Of a stretch of 64,000 nucleotides of DNA, positions 51,894 to 60,181 are shown in pieces. The notes beneath the pieces are model-generated. The model was not told the DNA's origin and searched no databases. It saw only the letters and a program-made list of their open reading frames with translations. Where the stretch lies: contig NZ_NFLI01000017.1 in the NCBI RefSeq assembly GCF_002160825.1, forward strand, positions 1-64,000, given 5' to 3'. This DNA comes from Lachnoclostridium sp. An131. Its GTDB lineage: Bacteria; Bacillota; Clostridia; Lachnospirales; Lachnospiraceae. The translations under genes were made by a program, and so were the position numbers. How positions within the stretch are numbered: the first letter of the stretch is position 1; each line of letters opens with the position of its first letter.

Positions 51894-52730
51894 CTACACA
51901 AGCGTATTTAAAAGCACAGCTGCCGCAATCCAGAACACGGAAACAGCCAGAAACAGGAAATCATCATATGTCATATGCAGAGAAGCCAGTTTCATCCGCT
52001 TTACCTCTTTATTGACTGCTGCATAGCGGTAGCCTTTCAGCTCCAGCGCCTCCACCGTTGTCCGGGAACGCTTGGCCGTATTCAGCATCAGCGGGTAAAA
52101 GGCATGAATGATTACCTTCACCTGATAAATCAGATTCTTTATTTTCCCCGCAAAAGTTTCTGTATCCGGAGCGCGGCCCCGAAGCCGGTAGGACAGCAGC
52201 ACATTCTGAAATTCTTCCATCAGCATCGGCAGCATCCTGTACGCATAGGATATGGAAAAAGACAGCCGTTCCGGGCATCCAAACCACATAAGCCCGTTGG
52301 AAAGCCGATCCGGATCGAGACCCGAAAATACTGTGATGGAGGCCAGAGAAACTGCCGCCACCTTCAGCGTCAGTACCAGAAGCGGCAGAATTGTCTGGGC
52401 GTTTCCGCCAAAGAACAGAGATACCAGGAACAGATATCCTGTCTGGGCAAAGACACCGATTCCAAACAAGAATAGCACAAGTCCTGCCACTCTCGCAAGC
52501 AGAGTCGTGGCTGCCACCAGGAAAAAGCAGGCCGCCAGAAAAATAAGATTATCCGAAAACCAGGGAGCGATGGCAAAAAACAGATACCACACCAGCAGAG
52601 CCCGGGGATCCAGGCGGGCGATCACTGTGTCATCATTTCCGTAAGCATTTTTCAACACCTGATTTCTCAGAAAATCCATTGAAAATTTGTCCAGAATGCT
52701 TTCCGATAATTTTCGTTTTAAACCTTCCAT
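51894..52730 (-). CDS. ECF transporter transmembrane (T) component
   Basis: 278 residues, CbiQ/EcfT family, with five to six membrane segments and the cytoplasmic coupling helices (RLRGRAPDTETFAGKIKNL, KRSRTTVEALELKGYR), which show the A-R-G-type motif of EcfT proteins. It couples the ATPases to the S component. It lies between the double ATPase and the PHP gene. Confidence 0.9.
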   Translation of the reverse strand: MEGLKRKLSESILDKFSMDFLRNQVLKNAYGNDDTVIARLDPRALLVWYLFFAIAPWFSDNLIFLAACFFLVAATTLLARVAGLVLFLFGIGVFAQTGYLFLVSLFFGGNAQTILPLLVLTLKVAAVSLASITVFSGLDPDRLSNGLMWFGCPERLSFSISYAYRMLPMLMEEFQNVLLSYRLRGRAPDTETFAGKIKNLIYQVKVIIHAFYPLMLNTAKRSRTTVEALELKGYRYAAVNKEVKRMKLASLHMTYDDFLFLAVSVFWIAAAVLLNTLV

Positions 52731-52747
52731 TACTTCTCTCTCCTTCT

Positions 52748-54496
52748 TCAGCCCGCTTCTGCCTGTCCGGCCAGGCCTGCATGCCCCAAGCCTTCTGCGT
52801 CTCCAAAGCTGTCCGCAAATTCTTCCACTGTATAGCAGAAGGCATCCGGTGTCAGCAGCTGTCCCATCGTAAAGATCTCCGGAGGACGGATCCCTGCCCG
52901 TCTTCTTACCTCATCATTTCCAAATATCTCATTCCTGCTGCCGTCGGCAATTACCCGGCCGCCGCACAGTACCAGAATCCGTTCCGCCCATTCACATACC
53001 AGCTGCATATCATGAGTGGCAATCAGTACTGTATCTGTAATATCCTTCATCTCATTCAGTGTCCGCATAATCTCCCGGCGGGTGGCGATATCCAGATTGG
53101 CGGTAGGCTCATCCAGAAGCAGAATCTCCGGATTGAGCGCAACGCCGACTGCCAGGCTCGCCCGGCGCATCTGTCCTCCGGACAGCAGGCGTCCGTCCCG
53201 GTCTTTCAGTTCAGTCAGGCGGAACCGTTCCAGAAGCTCTGCGGTCCTCTCTTGCCAGCCGGGCACCTGCCTTTCCTTCATGGCAAAAGCAATATCCGCC
53301 TCCACCGAGTCCTTGATAAACATGTCTTCAGGATTCTGGTAAACAAGCGACACAATCTGCGACAGCGCTTCCGGTTTCGTATCCCGGATATCCTGTTCCT
53401 TCAGGAGCACCCGGCCTTCCCGGGGCTTCAAAAGCCCGGTCATCAGCTTCATCAGCGTGGATTTTCCCGCTCCGTTGGAACCGACAATGGCTATTTTTTC
53501 ACCCTTGCGGATTTCCAGATTCAGATGCTCAAATATTTTCCGCGGCTCACCCTTGACTGCCCGGTAAGAGACAGACACATCTTCAAAGGCTGCCATCCTC
53601 GTCCCCCTGTTTCTGGTGTGGGCCCAGGAAACGTCCGGATGGAAAACCAATCCCTCAAAGGCTTTTTTCCCTTCTTCCAGAGTAGACGGAAGACGGCCCG
53701 GACATTTCAGGTTTCCCCGTCCGCGCAGCTCGTAAGCCGCCATGGTAACCTGCGGCGGATAGATATTGCAGGAACGCAGCTCCTCCACTCTGGCAAGCGC
53801 CTCACCCGCGGGAAGCTTCCACTCTGCGTGCCCGTCCTTCAGAAGCAGCACATGCCTGCAGTATTCCGCAATATATTCTGTGTGATGTTCAATGACAATG
53901 ATTGTCTTTCCATATTTTTCATTCAATTCCCGCAGCACCTGATAAATCCGGTCCGCGTGGGCAGGATCCAGCTGGGCAATGGGCTCATCCAGAATCAGAA
54001 TCTCCGGCTGCAGGGAAACTGCCCCCGCCAAAGCCAGAAGGTGGGTCTGGCCGCCGGAAAGCTGCCAGACATAGTCCTTTTCTCTTCCGGACAGGCCGCA
54101 CTGCTCCAGCGCTTTTTCGCCCCGCTCCAGATAGTCCTGCATGGCATAATTCATACAGGCGTAGGAAGCCTCATCCAGCACTGTAGGACGCACAATCTGA
54201 TTTTCAAAATCCTGGTACACATAACCGGCTTTCCGAGCCAGTTCTCCGATATCTGTCTCCAGGGTCTCCACACCATCCACCCGGACGCTGCCTTGTCTGT
54301 CACCCATGATAAAGTGGGGAATCAATCCGTTGAGTACCTTGCAGAGGGTGGATTTTCCACAGCCGTTGTTTCCCACCACTGCCAGAAAATCTCCTCTCTC
54401 TACATCCAGACTGATATCCTTCAGCACAGGCGTTTCCGCTCCGGGATAGGTAAAGGTCAGATTTCTGATTTCAATAATATTTCCTGTCTGTTCCAT
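52748..54496 (-). CDS. ECF transporter ATPase with two fused nucleotide-binding domains
   Basis: 582 residues. First domain: Walker A GNNGCGKST, signature LSGGQTHLLALAG, Walker B LILDEPIAQLD. Second: GSNGAGKST, LSGGQMRRASLAVG, LLLDEPTANLD. Equals EcfA1 and EcfA2 in one chain (YkoD-like layout). The first signature is slightly unusual (THL in place of QRV). It follows the S component by 84 bases that include the 11-bp repeats. Confidence 0.93.
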   Translation of the reverse strand: MEQTGNIIEIRNLTFTYPGAETPVLKDISLDVERGDFLAVVGNNGCGKSTLCKVLNGLIPHFIMGDRQGSVRVDGVETLETDIGELARKAGYVYQDFENQIVRPTVLDEASYACMNYAMQDYLERGEKALEQCGLSGREKDYVWQLSGGQTHLLALAGAVSLQPEILILDEPIAQLDPAHADRIYQVLRELNEKYGKTIIVIEHHTEYIAEYCRHVLLLKDGHAEWKLPAGEALARVEELRSCNIYPPQVTMAAYELRGRGNLKCPGRLPSTLEEGKKAFEGLVFHPDVSWAHTRNRGTRMAAFEDVSVSYRAVKGEPRKIFEHLNLEIRKGEKIAIVGSNGAGKSTLMKLMTGLLKPREGRVLLKEQDIRDTKPEALSQIVSLVYQNPEDMFIKDSVEADIAFAMKERQVPGWQERTAELLERFRLTELKDRDGRLLSGGQMRRASLAVGVALNPEILLLDEPTANLDIATRREIMRTLNEMKDITDTVLIATHDMQLVCEWAERILVLCGGRVIADGSRNEIFGNDEVRRRAGIRPPEIFTMGQLLTPDAFCYTVEEFADSFGDAEGLGHAGLAGQAEAG

Positions 54497-54535
54497 GACT
54501 CTCCTTATCCTTCTGTCTTACATAGATTCCGCTTC

Positions 54536-54579
54536 CATATATTTCTCATATATTTCTCATATATTTCTCATATATCTCT
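54536..54579. repeat. Four tandem 11-bp repeats between the ECF S and A genes
   Basis: CATATATTTCT three times, then CATATATCTCT. The period of one helical turn, in front of the ATPase gene, may tune spacing or expression of the A subunit. Confidence 0.75.
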
Positions 54580-54580
54580 C

Positions 54581-55420
54581 TTATGCCCGGCTCTTCTGTA
54601 CTTCTGCGTTTCTGCGGATAATCAGAAGGACTATTACCGCCATTGCTGCCGCAGCCACAAGGCCTGCTGCCATGGCTGTTCCGCTCTCCGCCCAGGAAGC
54701 CTCCCAGTCTATCAGAGGCAGTCCGCTCTCCGCCAGCATCTCTGCTCCCACAGCAGCCGCGAATCCGATCAGCACTCCCAATACTGCCTTTCCACTGATG
54801 CCGCCCAGGGAAGTCTCCTCCGTTCTGGGACGCATACCGAGAAGGGGTTCAATCTTTCCGTAAAGTCTCGGTACCAGAAACAGTGTCGGCAGCAGGCAGA
54901 ACAGAATTCCGGAAAACAGCAGGTCATTCAGAAACGCAAAGCCCTCTGTGGCAAATACGCTTTCCGGAAGTCCCGGAACCGCCTCAAAATCAGATACCGC
55001 AAACTGTACTTTCAAAATGTCCACAGCCATTCCCATAAACAGCTGCAGAGCCGTGCCCGTTATAGCCGCGATTCCCACCATTCTGGTATTCTTCGGATTT
55101 CTTACCATTCTTCCGGCGATATACACGCCAATAGTAACAGTAATAAATTTTTCCAGCTCTCCCAGACCTCCGAACTGCCCCAGCATAATCTCGCTGAATA
55201 CCAGCTCGCCTGTAGCTGCTCCCAGGGCCGCCGACATGGGGTCAAAGAGAATCGCCAGCACCAGCGGGATAAAAAGGAAGTACTCCACAGAGAATTCCAC
55301 GATGCCCACCTGGAATTTCGGAATCAGTTCCGTAAACAGTGTAGCCAGTCCATACAGGGACATGGTCAGTACAAATACCATCAGTTTCTGCGACTGTGCC
55401 GCTGTCTTTTTTTCATTCAT
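54581..55420 (-). CDS. ECF transporter substrate-specific (S) component, unknown substrate
   Basis: 279 residues from MNEKKTAAQSQKLM; GAGGAGG precedes this ATG. At least six membrane segments; longer than classic S components (about 180-200) with extra C-terminal helices. The early block YGLATLFTELIPKFQVGIVEF is S-component-like. It is first in an S-A-T set with a PHP gene and an RpiR regulator, and follows a CRP-like protein. The substrate is not shown. Confidence 0.72.
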   Translation of the reverse strand: MNEKKTAAQSQKLMVFVLTMSLYGLATLFTELIPKFQVGIVEFSVEYFLFIPLVLAILFDPMSAALGAATGELVFSEIMLGQFGGLGELEKFITVTIGVYIAGRMVRNPKNTRMVGIAAITGTALQLFMGMAVDILKVQFAVSDFEAVPGLPESVFATEGFAFLNDLLFSGILFCLLPTLFLVPRLYGKIEPLLGMRPRTEETSLGGISGKAVLGVLIGFAAAVGAEMLAESGLPLIDWEASWAESGTAMAAGLVAAAAMAVIVLLIIRRNAEVQKSRA

Positions 55421-55753
55421 CTTACATTTCCTCCTCAAAGGTGTCGTGCCGTAATCTTTGCTATTGACAAAAATTATCATAGACTTTCTTTGTAAAGTTT
55501 TCGACACAGGTTCTGTTAAATGTAAGAAAATTTTCTTTTTAATGCATTTCAGAAAATTTATTTTCACTTTTCCGCATAAACTAAAACATCCCCGGACAAC
55601 AGCCATTTCTATTTCTGCTGTCCGGAGATATCTTACATTTCTTATATTCTCTTGTACCCTGCCGTTCTTTTTTCTGTGCATCATTTGAAGCTGACTCCAA
55701 ACAAGATACCAGTTAAAATCAAATCATCCGGACGGCAGCCGAAGATATCCTGT
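55421..55753. other. Intergenic region with a terminator-like hairpin
   Basis: 333 bases without a gene. CCGGACAGCAG and CTGTTGTCCGG (55592-55625) form a hairpin downstream of the CRP-like gene on the minus strand; the U-tract is interrupted (GATGTTTTAG). The rest is AT-rich and should hold the promoter of the ECF genes; I could not fix one with normal spacing. Confidence 0.45.
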
Positions 55754-56320
55754 TTATGTCTGGCTTTCCAGACTGCCGGTGCCAAAGCTTACAACACCTC
55801 CCAGGTACACAAAGCAGCCAGAGCAGCCGGCTCCAGAACCTGTATCTTTCCGCGGAAGGTACAGAAGATTGCAGATCTTCACCAGAGAAGCATTGTATTC
55901 CTGATGCACGGTCTCAAAAAGAAGGCGGTTCACATACATGGAATACCAGTTTACCACCTGGCCGCGCAGCCTGCTGTCAGCTTCAAACATATCCCGGAAC
56001 TGCTCCCTGGTAAACTCCAGGGCTTCCAGCTCCGACAGCGCGCTCATGCTTAAGGACAGCTCAATTTTATAATCTGCCTGATGATATCCTGGAAACACTG
56101 TGCCAGGACCGTGAAAACTGATGATTTTCCTGTGTCCGTTTTCATGCTCCGCCCCATGGACGGCTGCCCCCGACACAATATAATAGAGATTCCCGTAAGG
56201 ACTGCCCGGCTTCCAGACATAATCTCCCTTTTGAAAATATCTCTTTTCATGAGGCTGGGACAGAAAGCACTCATAAAACTGCCGGAAATCTCCAGAGAAA
56301 AAATACCGCGGCGTCAGCAT
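55754..56320 (-). CDS. CRP/FNR-type cyclic-nucleotide-binding-like protein without HTH
   Basis: 188 residues. Residues about 20-115 form a CRP effector domain (FQKGDYVWKPGSPYGNLYYI, GPGTVFPG), followed by the dimer helix (YSMYVNRLLFETVHQEYNASLVK). The usual winged HTH after LLYL is missing: the sequence turns into Gly/Ser-rich residues and stops. Either a frameshift removed the HTH, or this is an HTH-free sensor. It is divergent from the TIGR04076-HMA gene (104 bases apart), a usual regulator-target layout. Confidence 0.72.
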   Translation of the reverse strand: MLTPRYFFSGDFRQFYECFLSQPHEKRYFQKGDYVWKPGSPYGNLYYIVSGAAVHGAEHENGHRKIISFHGPGTVFPGYHQADYKIELSLSMSALSELEALEFTREQFRDMFEADSRLRGQVVNWYSMYVNRLLFETVHQEYNASLVKICNLLYLPRKDTGSGAGCSGCFVYLGGVVSFGTGSLESQT

Positions 56321-56424
56321 GGCATCACCTCATCTTTCCGCATTATCTCTGCCTTATTATTTTTATTGTACTGTCTGCGTTTTCTTTTTTCAATCAAAAT
56401 CAGAACAAGGAGGATTACTTCACT

Positions 56425-57039
56425 ATGCAGCACAAAGTAAAAGTTACTGTCATTGACAAAAAACTGTATCCGGAACTTTAGGCCAGATACTGCGCAGATC
56501 CCCAGGCCGGCGCCTGTCCCTGCTACAACGTGGGAGACGAGTTCATTTTTGAACGTTATGCAGCTGCCGATGATTTCTGGCACATGGGCCTTGGCACCTT
56601 AAGGCGCACCCCAGAGGCTTCGGAAAATACTGGAATTCCGGGAAGTCCAGAGAATACGGCAGGAGGCCCTGCCATGCCCCACTGCTCCGAAGCCTGGGAC
56701 GCCATCGCCAGATACATCTACACCGGTCTTCAGGGCGGCTCCATCATGCGAGGCTGGATGAAAGAAGAACGTGTCATGATCACCTGCTGTTCTGACGGAA
56801 CAAGGCCTGTCATCTTCAAAATCCAGCGGCTGGACTACAAAGTCCTCTATATCGAAGGCATCCACTGTCAGACTTGCAGGAAGCGGATTGCCGAAGCTCT
56901 GGCCGCACTGCCTGGCGTGACGGATGTGGTGTTCCGGGAAGAATTCACAGAAGTGTTCCTGGACCATGATGTGGAAGACCGCGCTTTGAAAAAAGCAGTG
57001 GAAAGCTGCGGAGATTATTCTGTGGGAAAAATCGACTAA
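56425..57039 (+). pseudogene. TIGR04076-family and HMA fusion, interrupted by an in-frame TAG
   Basis: The ATG at 56425 follows AAGGAGGA and gives MQHKVKVTVIDKKLYPEL, then TAG (56479-56481) as codon 19, then ARYCADPQAGACPCYNVGDEF and on to 57039 in the same frame. The Cys-rich TIGR04076 core (CPCYNVGDEFIFE, MPHCSEAWDAI, TGLQGGSIMRGW) ends near 140 and an HMA domain (YIEGIHCQTCRKRIAEAL) follows. The amber probably replaces a Gln codon (CAG). A restart at GTG 56530 would lose the first Cys residues. Probably metal- or redox-related; divergent from the CRP-like gene. Confidence 0.7.
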
Positions 57040-57094
57040 TGCGGAAGAATCTAATATTTCTTTTCCGGCTTGTTTTATGAACTTCTCTTACAAA

Positions 57095-57139
57095 AGAACC
57101 CGGGCCTTCAGATGATCCTGCACCTGAGGCCCGGGTTCT
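57095..57139. terminator. Bidirectional terminator
   Basis: AGAACCCGGGCCTTCAG pairs with CTGAGGCCCGGGTTCT with one bulge; A-run before and T-rich after. Serves the convergent TIGR04076 and Rpn genes. Confidence 0.82.
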
Positions 57140-57141
57140 TA

Positions 57142-57992
57142 TCAGTTCAATATCTGCTCAACCTCTTTCTCCGAAATGGACAGCCGCTTCGCGATTTCTC
57201 CCCAGTCAACTCCTTCATCAGCCAGACGGAAAACCTGTTTTGCCAGCTGTATTCCCTGTTCTATTCCTTGTTCTATTCCCTGCCTTAATCCTTCGTTCCG
57301 TCCATCCTCTACCAGCGCACGAATCGCTTCACACATATCTTTTCCTCCTTTTTCTGCCTGTCCTCCATTTTCCAGAAGCTCAGGCTCTCCAAGATATTCT
57401 GCTATCGTCTCATAAGTGTCTTCCGAGACAATGGCAGAGCCTGTCAGTTCTCTCAGGCGTGCAAACGCCTCTTTATCTTTTGCGTATTTGATACACAGCA
57501 GCATGAAACAGATATCCGGCGGAAATTCTCTCAGCCGCTCATCCGGCGTATGACAGACATCCAATATATGTATGGGATAATCCGCCACACATTCTTTCAG
57601 CCTGTCCGGAATAAGCTCTAGATCCAGAAGCTCATGTAGGCGTCTGGCTCCATCCCAGGGCGCTTCTCCACAATACAAAACCAAAGTAATCACCGGAAGC
57701 AGCCTGTCTTCCTTCGAAAACTGCGACAGAAATTCACCGCCCGCTAAATCTTTTTTCTCCAAGTGTCCTCTGCTGACTGCTTTTTTCTGGTGTAAGTATG
57801 ACAGCGTATCGCTGTCCAAAACCCGCAGAGGCATGGCGTAATCTACATATTCCATCAGCTCTGCGCCGATAAAAAGACGTACCAGGGTATGATCAAGTTT
57901 CTTAAATAAGTCCCGATACCTGTGCCGATACTCTCTGCAAACCGTCCATCCTGATCATAATACGCCAGAAGCGGATTTTCCTTTTTCCCCAA
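57142..57992 (-). pseudogene. Decayed Rpn-family paralogue
   Basis: From 57855 down, 237 codons match the intact copy at 15827 (ELMEYVDYAMPLRVLD onward, with a GIEQGIEQGIQ repeat near the end). The true start is a TTG at 57992 after AGGAGG (GKKENPLLAYYDQDGRF), but after GRF about 36-37 codons are missing and the frame shifts, running into TGA. The join lies in GCAGAGA, which matches sequence near the far end of the lost segment, consistent with deletion between short repeats. Regions around both copies are similar. Confidence 0.8.
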
Positions 57993-58205
57993 TCTTTCTC
58001 CTCCTTCATTTTACATGGAAACAATGTCAGCCGCAACCTTTCCTTCTTCGGAAAATCTTCTTCTGTATAAAATTCTGTATAAAATCGATTTCTCTGGGAT
58101 ATTTGGAGAGAGGTCTCCTGCGATCCAGCAGATTTCAGATGGGTAAAGAGTAGCAGAAATATTAGAAAATGTCAACAGAAACTCAGCAGTGAAATAACAA
58201 TATTT

Positions 58206-58243
58206 CAGCCGGCCTGCGGATGCGCAGTCCGCAAAGCCGGCTG
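58206..58243. terminator. Hairpin terminator
   Basis: CAGCCGGC pairs with GCCGGCTG with an inner TGCGGA/TCCGCA stem. The T-run is better on the plus strand, but the hairpin lies just after the minus-strand 57-residue gene. Confidence 0.6.
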
Positions 58244-58260
58244 TTTTCTTTAATCACATT

Positions 58261-58434
58261 TTAATCGTATTCTTTCAAAGCCTGCACAGCCAGGCGCTCC
58301 GCCAGCGCATGTTCCAGCGCCTTTTCTTTACGGTGCAGCAAAATCAGTCTGACTGTTCCTGCAATCACGACTGCCAGAAGCAGCAGCCAGGCTGCTATAT
58401 CCCATACACACACATCTGTCGCAATCCAACCCAT
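58261..58434 (-). CDS. 57-residue single-pass membrane protein
   Basis: Starts MGWIATDVCVWDIAAWL; AGGAGG lies 7 bases before the ATG. One membrane helix (about 12-33) is followed by a basic and then helical cytoplasmic tail (HRKEKALEHALAERLAV). It begins 30 bases after the stop of the repeat-rich surface protein, so it is probably in the same transcript. Function unknown; size and place suggest a partner of the surface protein. Confidence 0.6.
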   Translation of the reverse strand: MGWIATDVCVWDIAAWLLLLAVVIAGTVRLILLHRKEKALEHALAERLAVQALKEYD

Positions 58435-58464
58435 AGGACTTCCTCCTGTTTTGCCCCTGAAATG

Positions 58465-60039
58465 TCATACCGTTTTCTGTTCCTCAAGCTCCTGGCGCAG
58501 TCTCTCTATCCGCCTCCGGCATTTCCGAGCCGCTGTCTGGAATCCAAACGCCGCTGCCGCCGCTCCCAGGAGAATCAGCCAGTGTGCTATGCAGACAGGC
58601 TTCTCTATTTTACAATTATTCAAAGGAACCTGCTCTTCTTCAATCACTGTATTCTCCGCTTCTTCGTCATATTCTCTGCCGTCAGTTTCCTGCTCAGGAC
58701 GGCCGGGAATTATCCGATATTCGGAGACCTGCGCCATACTGTAGCCGCCGACAGCAGAGGCGCTGTCTCCATCGCTTTCTCCTGTGCCGCCGTCCGTATC
58801 GTCCGCAGAATCATCTGTCTCAGCGAGAAGCATCTCTTCTTCCGTTTCTTCCTCTTCAGCTGCGGGTTCTTCCGCCACAGGTTCTTCCGCCACAGGTTCT
58901 TCCGCCGCAGAAGGCTGTCCGGATCCGGTACTTTCTTCTCCGCCGCCCGGAGTCTCTTCTCCGCCGCCCGGAGTCTCTTCTCCGCCGCCCGGAGTCTCTT
59001 CCCCGCCGCCCGGGGTCTCCTCTCCGCCGCCCGGAGTCTCTTCTCCACCCTCAGGCGGAGTCTCTTCTCCGCCCTCAGGCGGTGTCTCCTCTCCGCCGCC
59101 CGGAGTCTCTTCTCCACCCTCAGGCGGAGTCTCTTCTCCGCCCTCAGGCGGTGTCTCCTCTCCGCCGCCCGGGGTCTCCTCCCCGCCGCCCGGGGTCTCT
59201 TCTCCGCCCTCAGGCGGTGTCTCTTCTCCGCCGCCCGGGGTCTCATACTTATCGGCGGTACCGTTCCCGTCGCCATCCACCGCATAGAAAACCCGGAGGA
59301 AAAGGCTTCCGTCCGCCGCCACATTTCCGGAAAGCAGGCTCTCCGGAAAACCGTCGTCAAGCACATACCCCTCCAGAGGCAGGCCTTCCGGGGCCAGTTC
59401 CGCGCTTACCTGAGTTCCCTCCTCCACGCCGCTGATGTCCAGCCGGTGCACAGGCTCCGGCGGATATACGCCCGGCTCTGTCTCCAGATAATACCCGACC
59501 GTATAGGAAGAAAGGGTTGCTGCCGGCTCACAGGAGACATATATCATCCGGTGCCTGACGGAAGAGGCGGGCTGATGGGTAAAAGACATCCACAGGCTGC
59601 AGCCCGCTTCATAAGCCTCTCCCGCACCCGGCGCGTCCGTATCCTGCGTCAGCTCCGGCACCGTCACGATTCCGTCGCCCCAGACTTCAAGGTTCTGGTA
59701 ACCGGGCTGAAGGCCGATATAGAAGTAGATCCTGCTTCCATACTCAGAAAGATAATACACATCTCCGGCGTTCACAGGCGTCAGCCCGCCGCCCTCCGGC
59801 ATGACCACATACAATTTCGCTCCCTCATCCAGACGTTCTACCGTGAAAGAAGCGTCGAACCAGCCGCTGGCGCAGACCCTGGGTCCCGGGGAAAGCAGAA
59901 AGCAGGAAGCCGCCAGAAAGCCGGACAGCAGAATAACAGCCGCAAAACGCAGGAACGGGCCTCCGTTTCCGATAGTTTTTCCTGTTTTCTGCAATTTTTT
60001 TTTAATAAACCGCATAAATTTGTACTTTCTGTGAACCAT
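58465..60039 (-). CDS. Membrane-anchored surface protein with Pro/Gly/Glu repeats
   Basis: 524 residues. N-terminal signal/anchor (about 30-50), a beta-rich domain (about 55-260), then a long low-complexity stalk of GGEETP and PPEGGEETP units, an acidic stretch (EEPVAEEPVAEEPAAEE), and a C-terminal membrane helix (HWLILLGAAAAAFGF) with a basic tail. This is a wall-spanning stalk layout. No LPxTG. The first ATG at 60039 has CGGAG upstream; ATG at 60015 is the alternative. Followed by the 57-residue protein. Confidence 0.75.
   Translation of the reverse strand: MVHRKYKFMRFIKKKLQKTGKTIGNGGPFLRFAAVILLSGFLAASCFLLSPGPRVCASGWFDASFTVERLDEGAKLYVVMPEGGGLTPVNAGDVYYLSEYGSRIYFYIGLQPGYQNLEVWGDGIVTVPELTQDTDAPGAGEAYEAGCSLWMSFTHQPASSVRHRMIYVSCEPAATLSSYTVGYYLETEPGVYPPEPVHRLDISGVEEGTQVSAELAPEGLPLEGYVLDDGFPESLLSGNVAADGSLFLRVFYAVDGDGNGTADKYETPGGGEETPPEGGEETPGGGEETPGGGEETPPEGGEETPPEGGEETPGGGEETPPEGGEETPPEGGEETPGGGEETPGGGEETPGGGEETPGGGEETPGGGEESTGSGQPSAAEEPVAEEPVAEEPAAEEEETEEEMLLAETDDSADDTDGGTGESDGDSASAVGGYSMAQVSEYRIIPGRPEQETDGREYDEEAENTVIEEEQVPLNNCKIEKPVCIAHWLILLGAAAAAFGFQTAARKCRRRIERLRQELEEQKTV
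58934..59247 (-). repeat. Tandem repeats of 21 and 24 bases in the surface protein stalk
   Basis: About 14 units of TCTCCGCCGCCCGGAGTCTC and the longer form with TCAGGCGG, read on the plus strand. Units are near-identical, including synonymous sites, which shows recent copying or slippage. Confidence 0.85.
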
Positions 60040-60181
60040 TTTGCACTTTTTCTCCGTCTAATATAATAAAGGAATGCTTTAATGAATGTATGAGGGAACA
60101 TTTTCCGCAAATACTGAAAATACGAATCCTGCATGTCTGTATGATCGACTATCTATTTTGCACAGAAAGGAATCTCTGATT

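Noticed and set aside
52679-55495. 938-codon plus-strand open frame over the ECF genes
   Set aside because: It lies opposite three well-supported ECF genes and includes the intergenic 11-bp repeats; an antisense artefact.
56479-56481. Amber codon as pyrrolysine
   Set aside because: No pyl genes or methylamine methyltransferases are in the window and TIGR04076 proteins are not known pyrrolysine proteins. The likely original codon is CAG. Kept as a finding only for checking.
58934-59247. Short regular repeats as a CRISPR array
   Set aside because: The repeats are in frame inside a surface protein, have no unique spacers and have no cas genes nearby.
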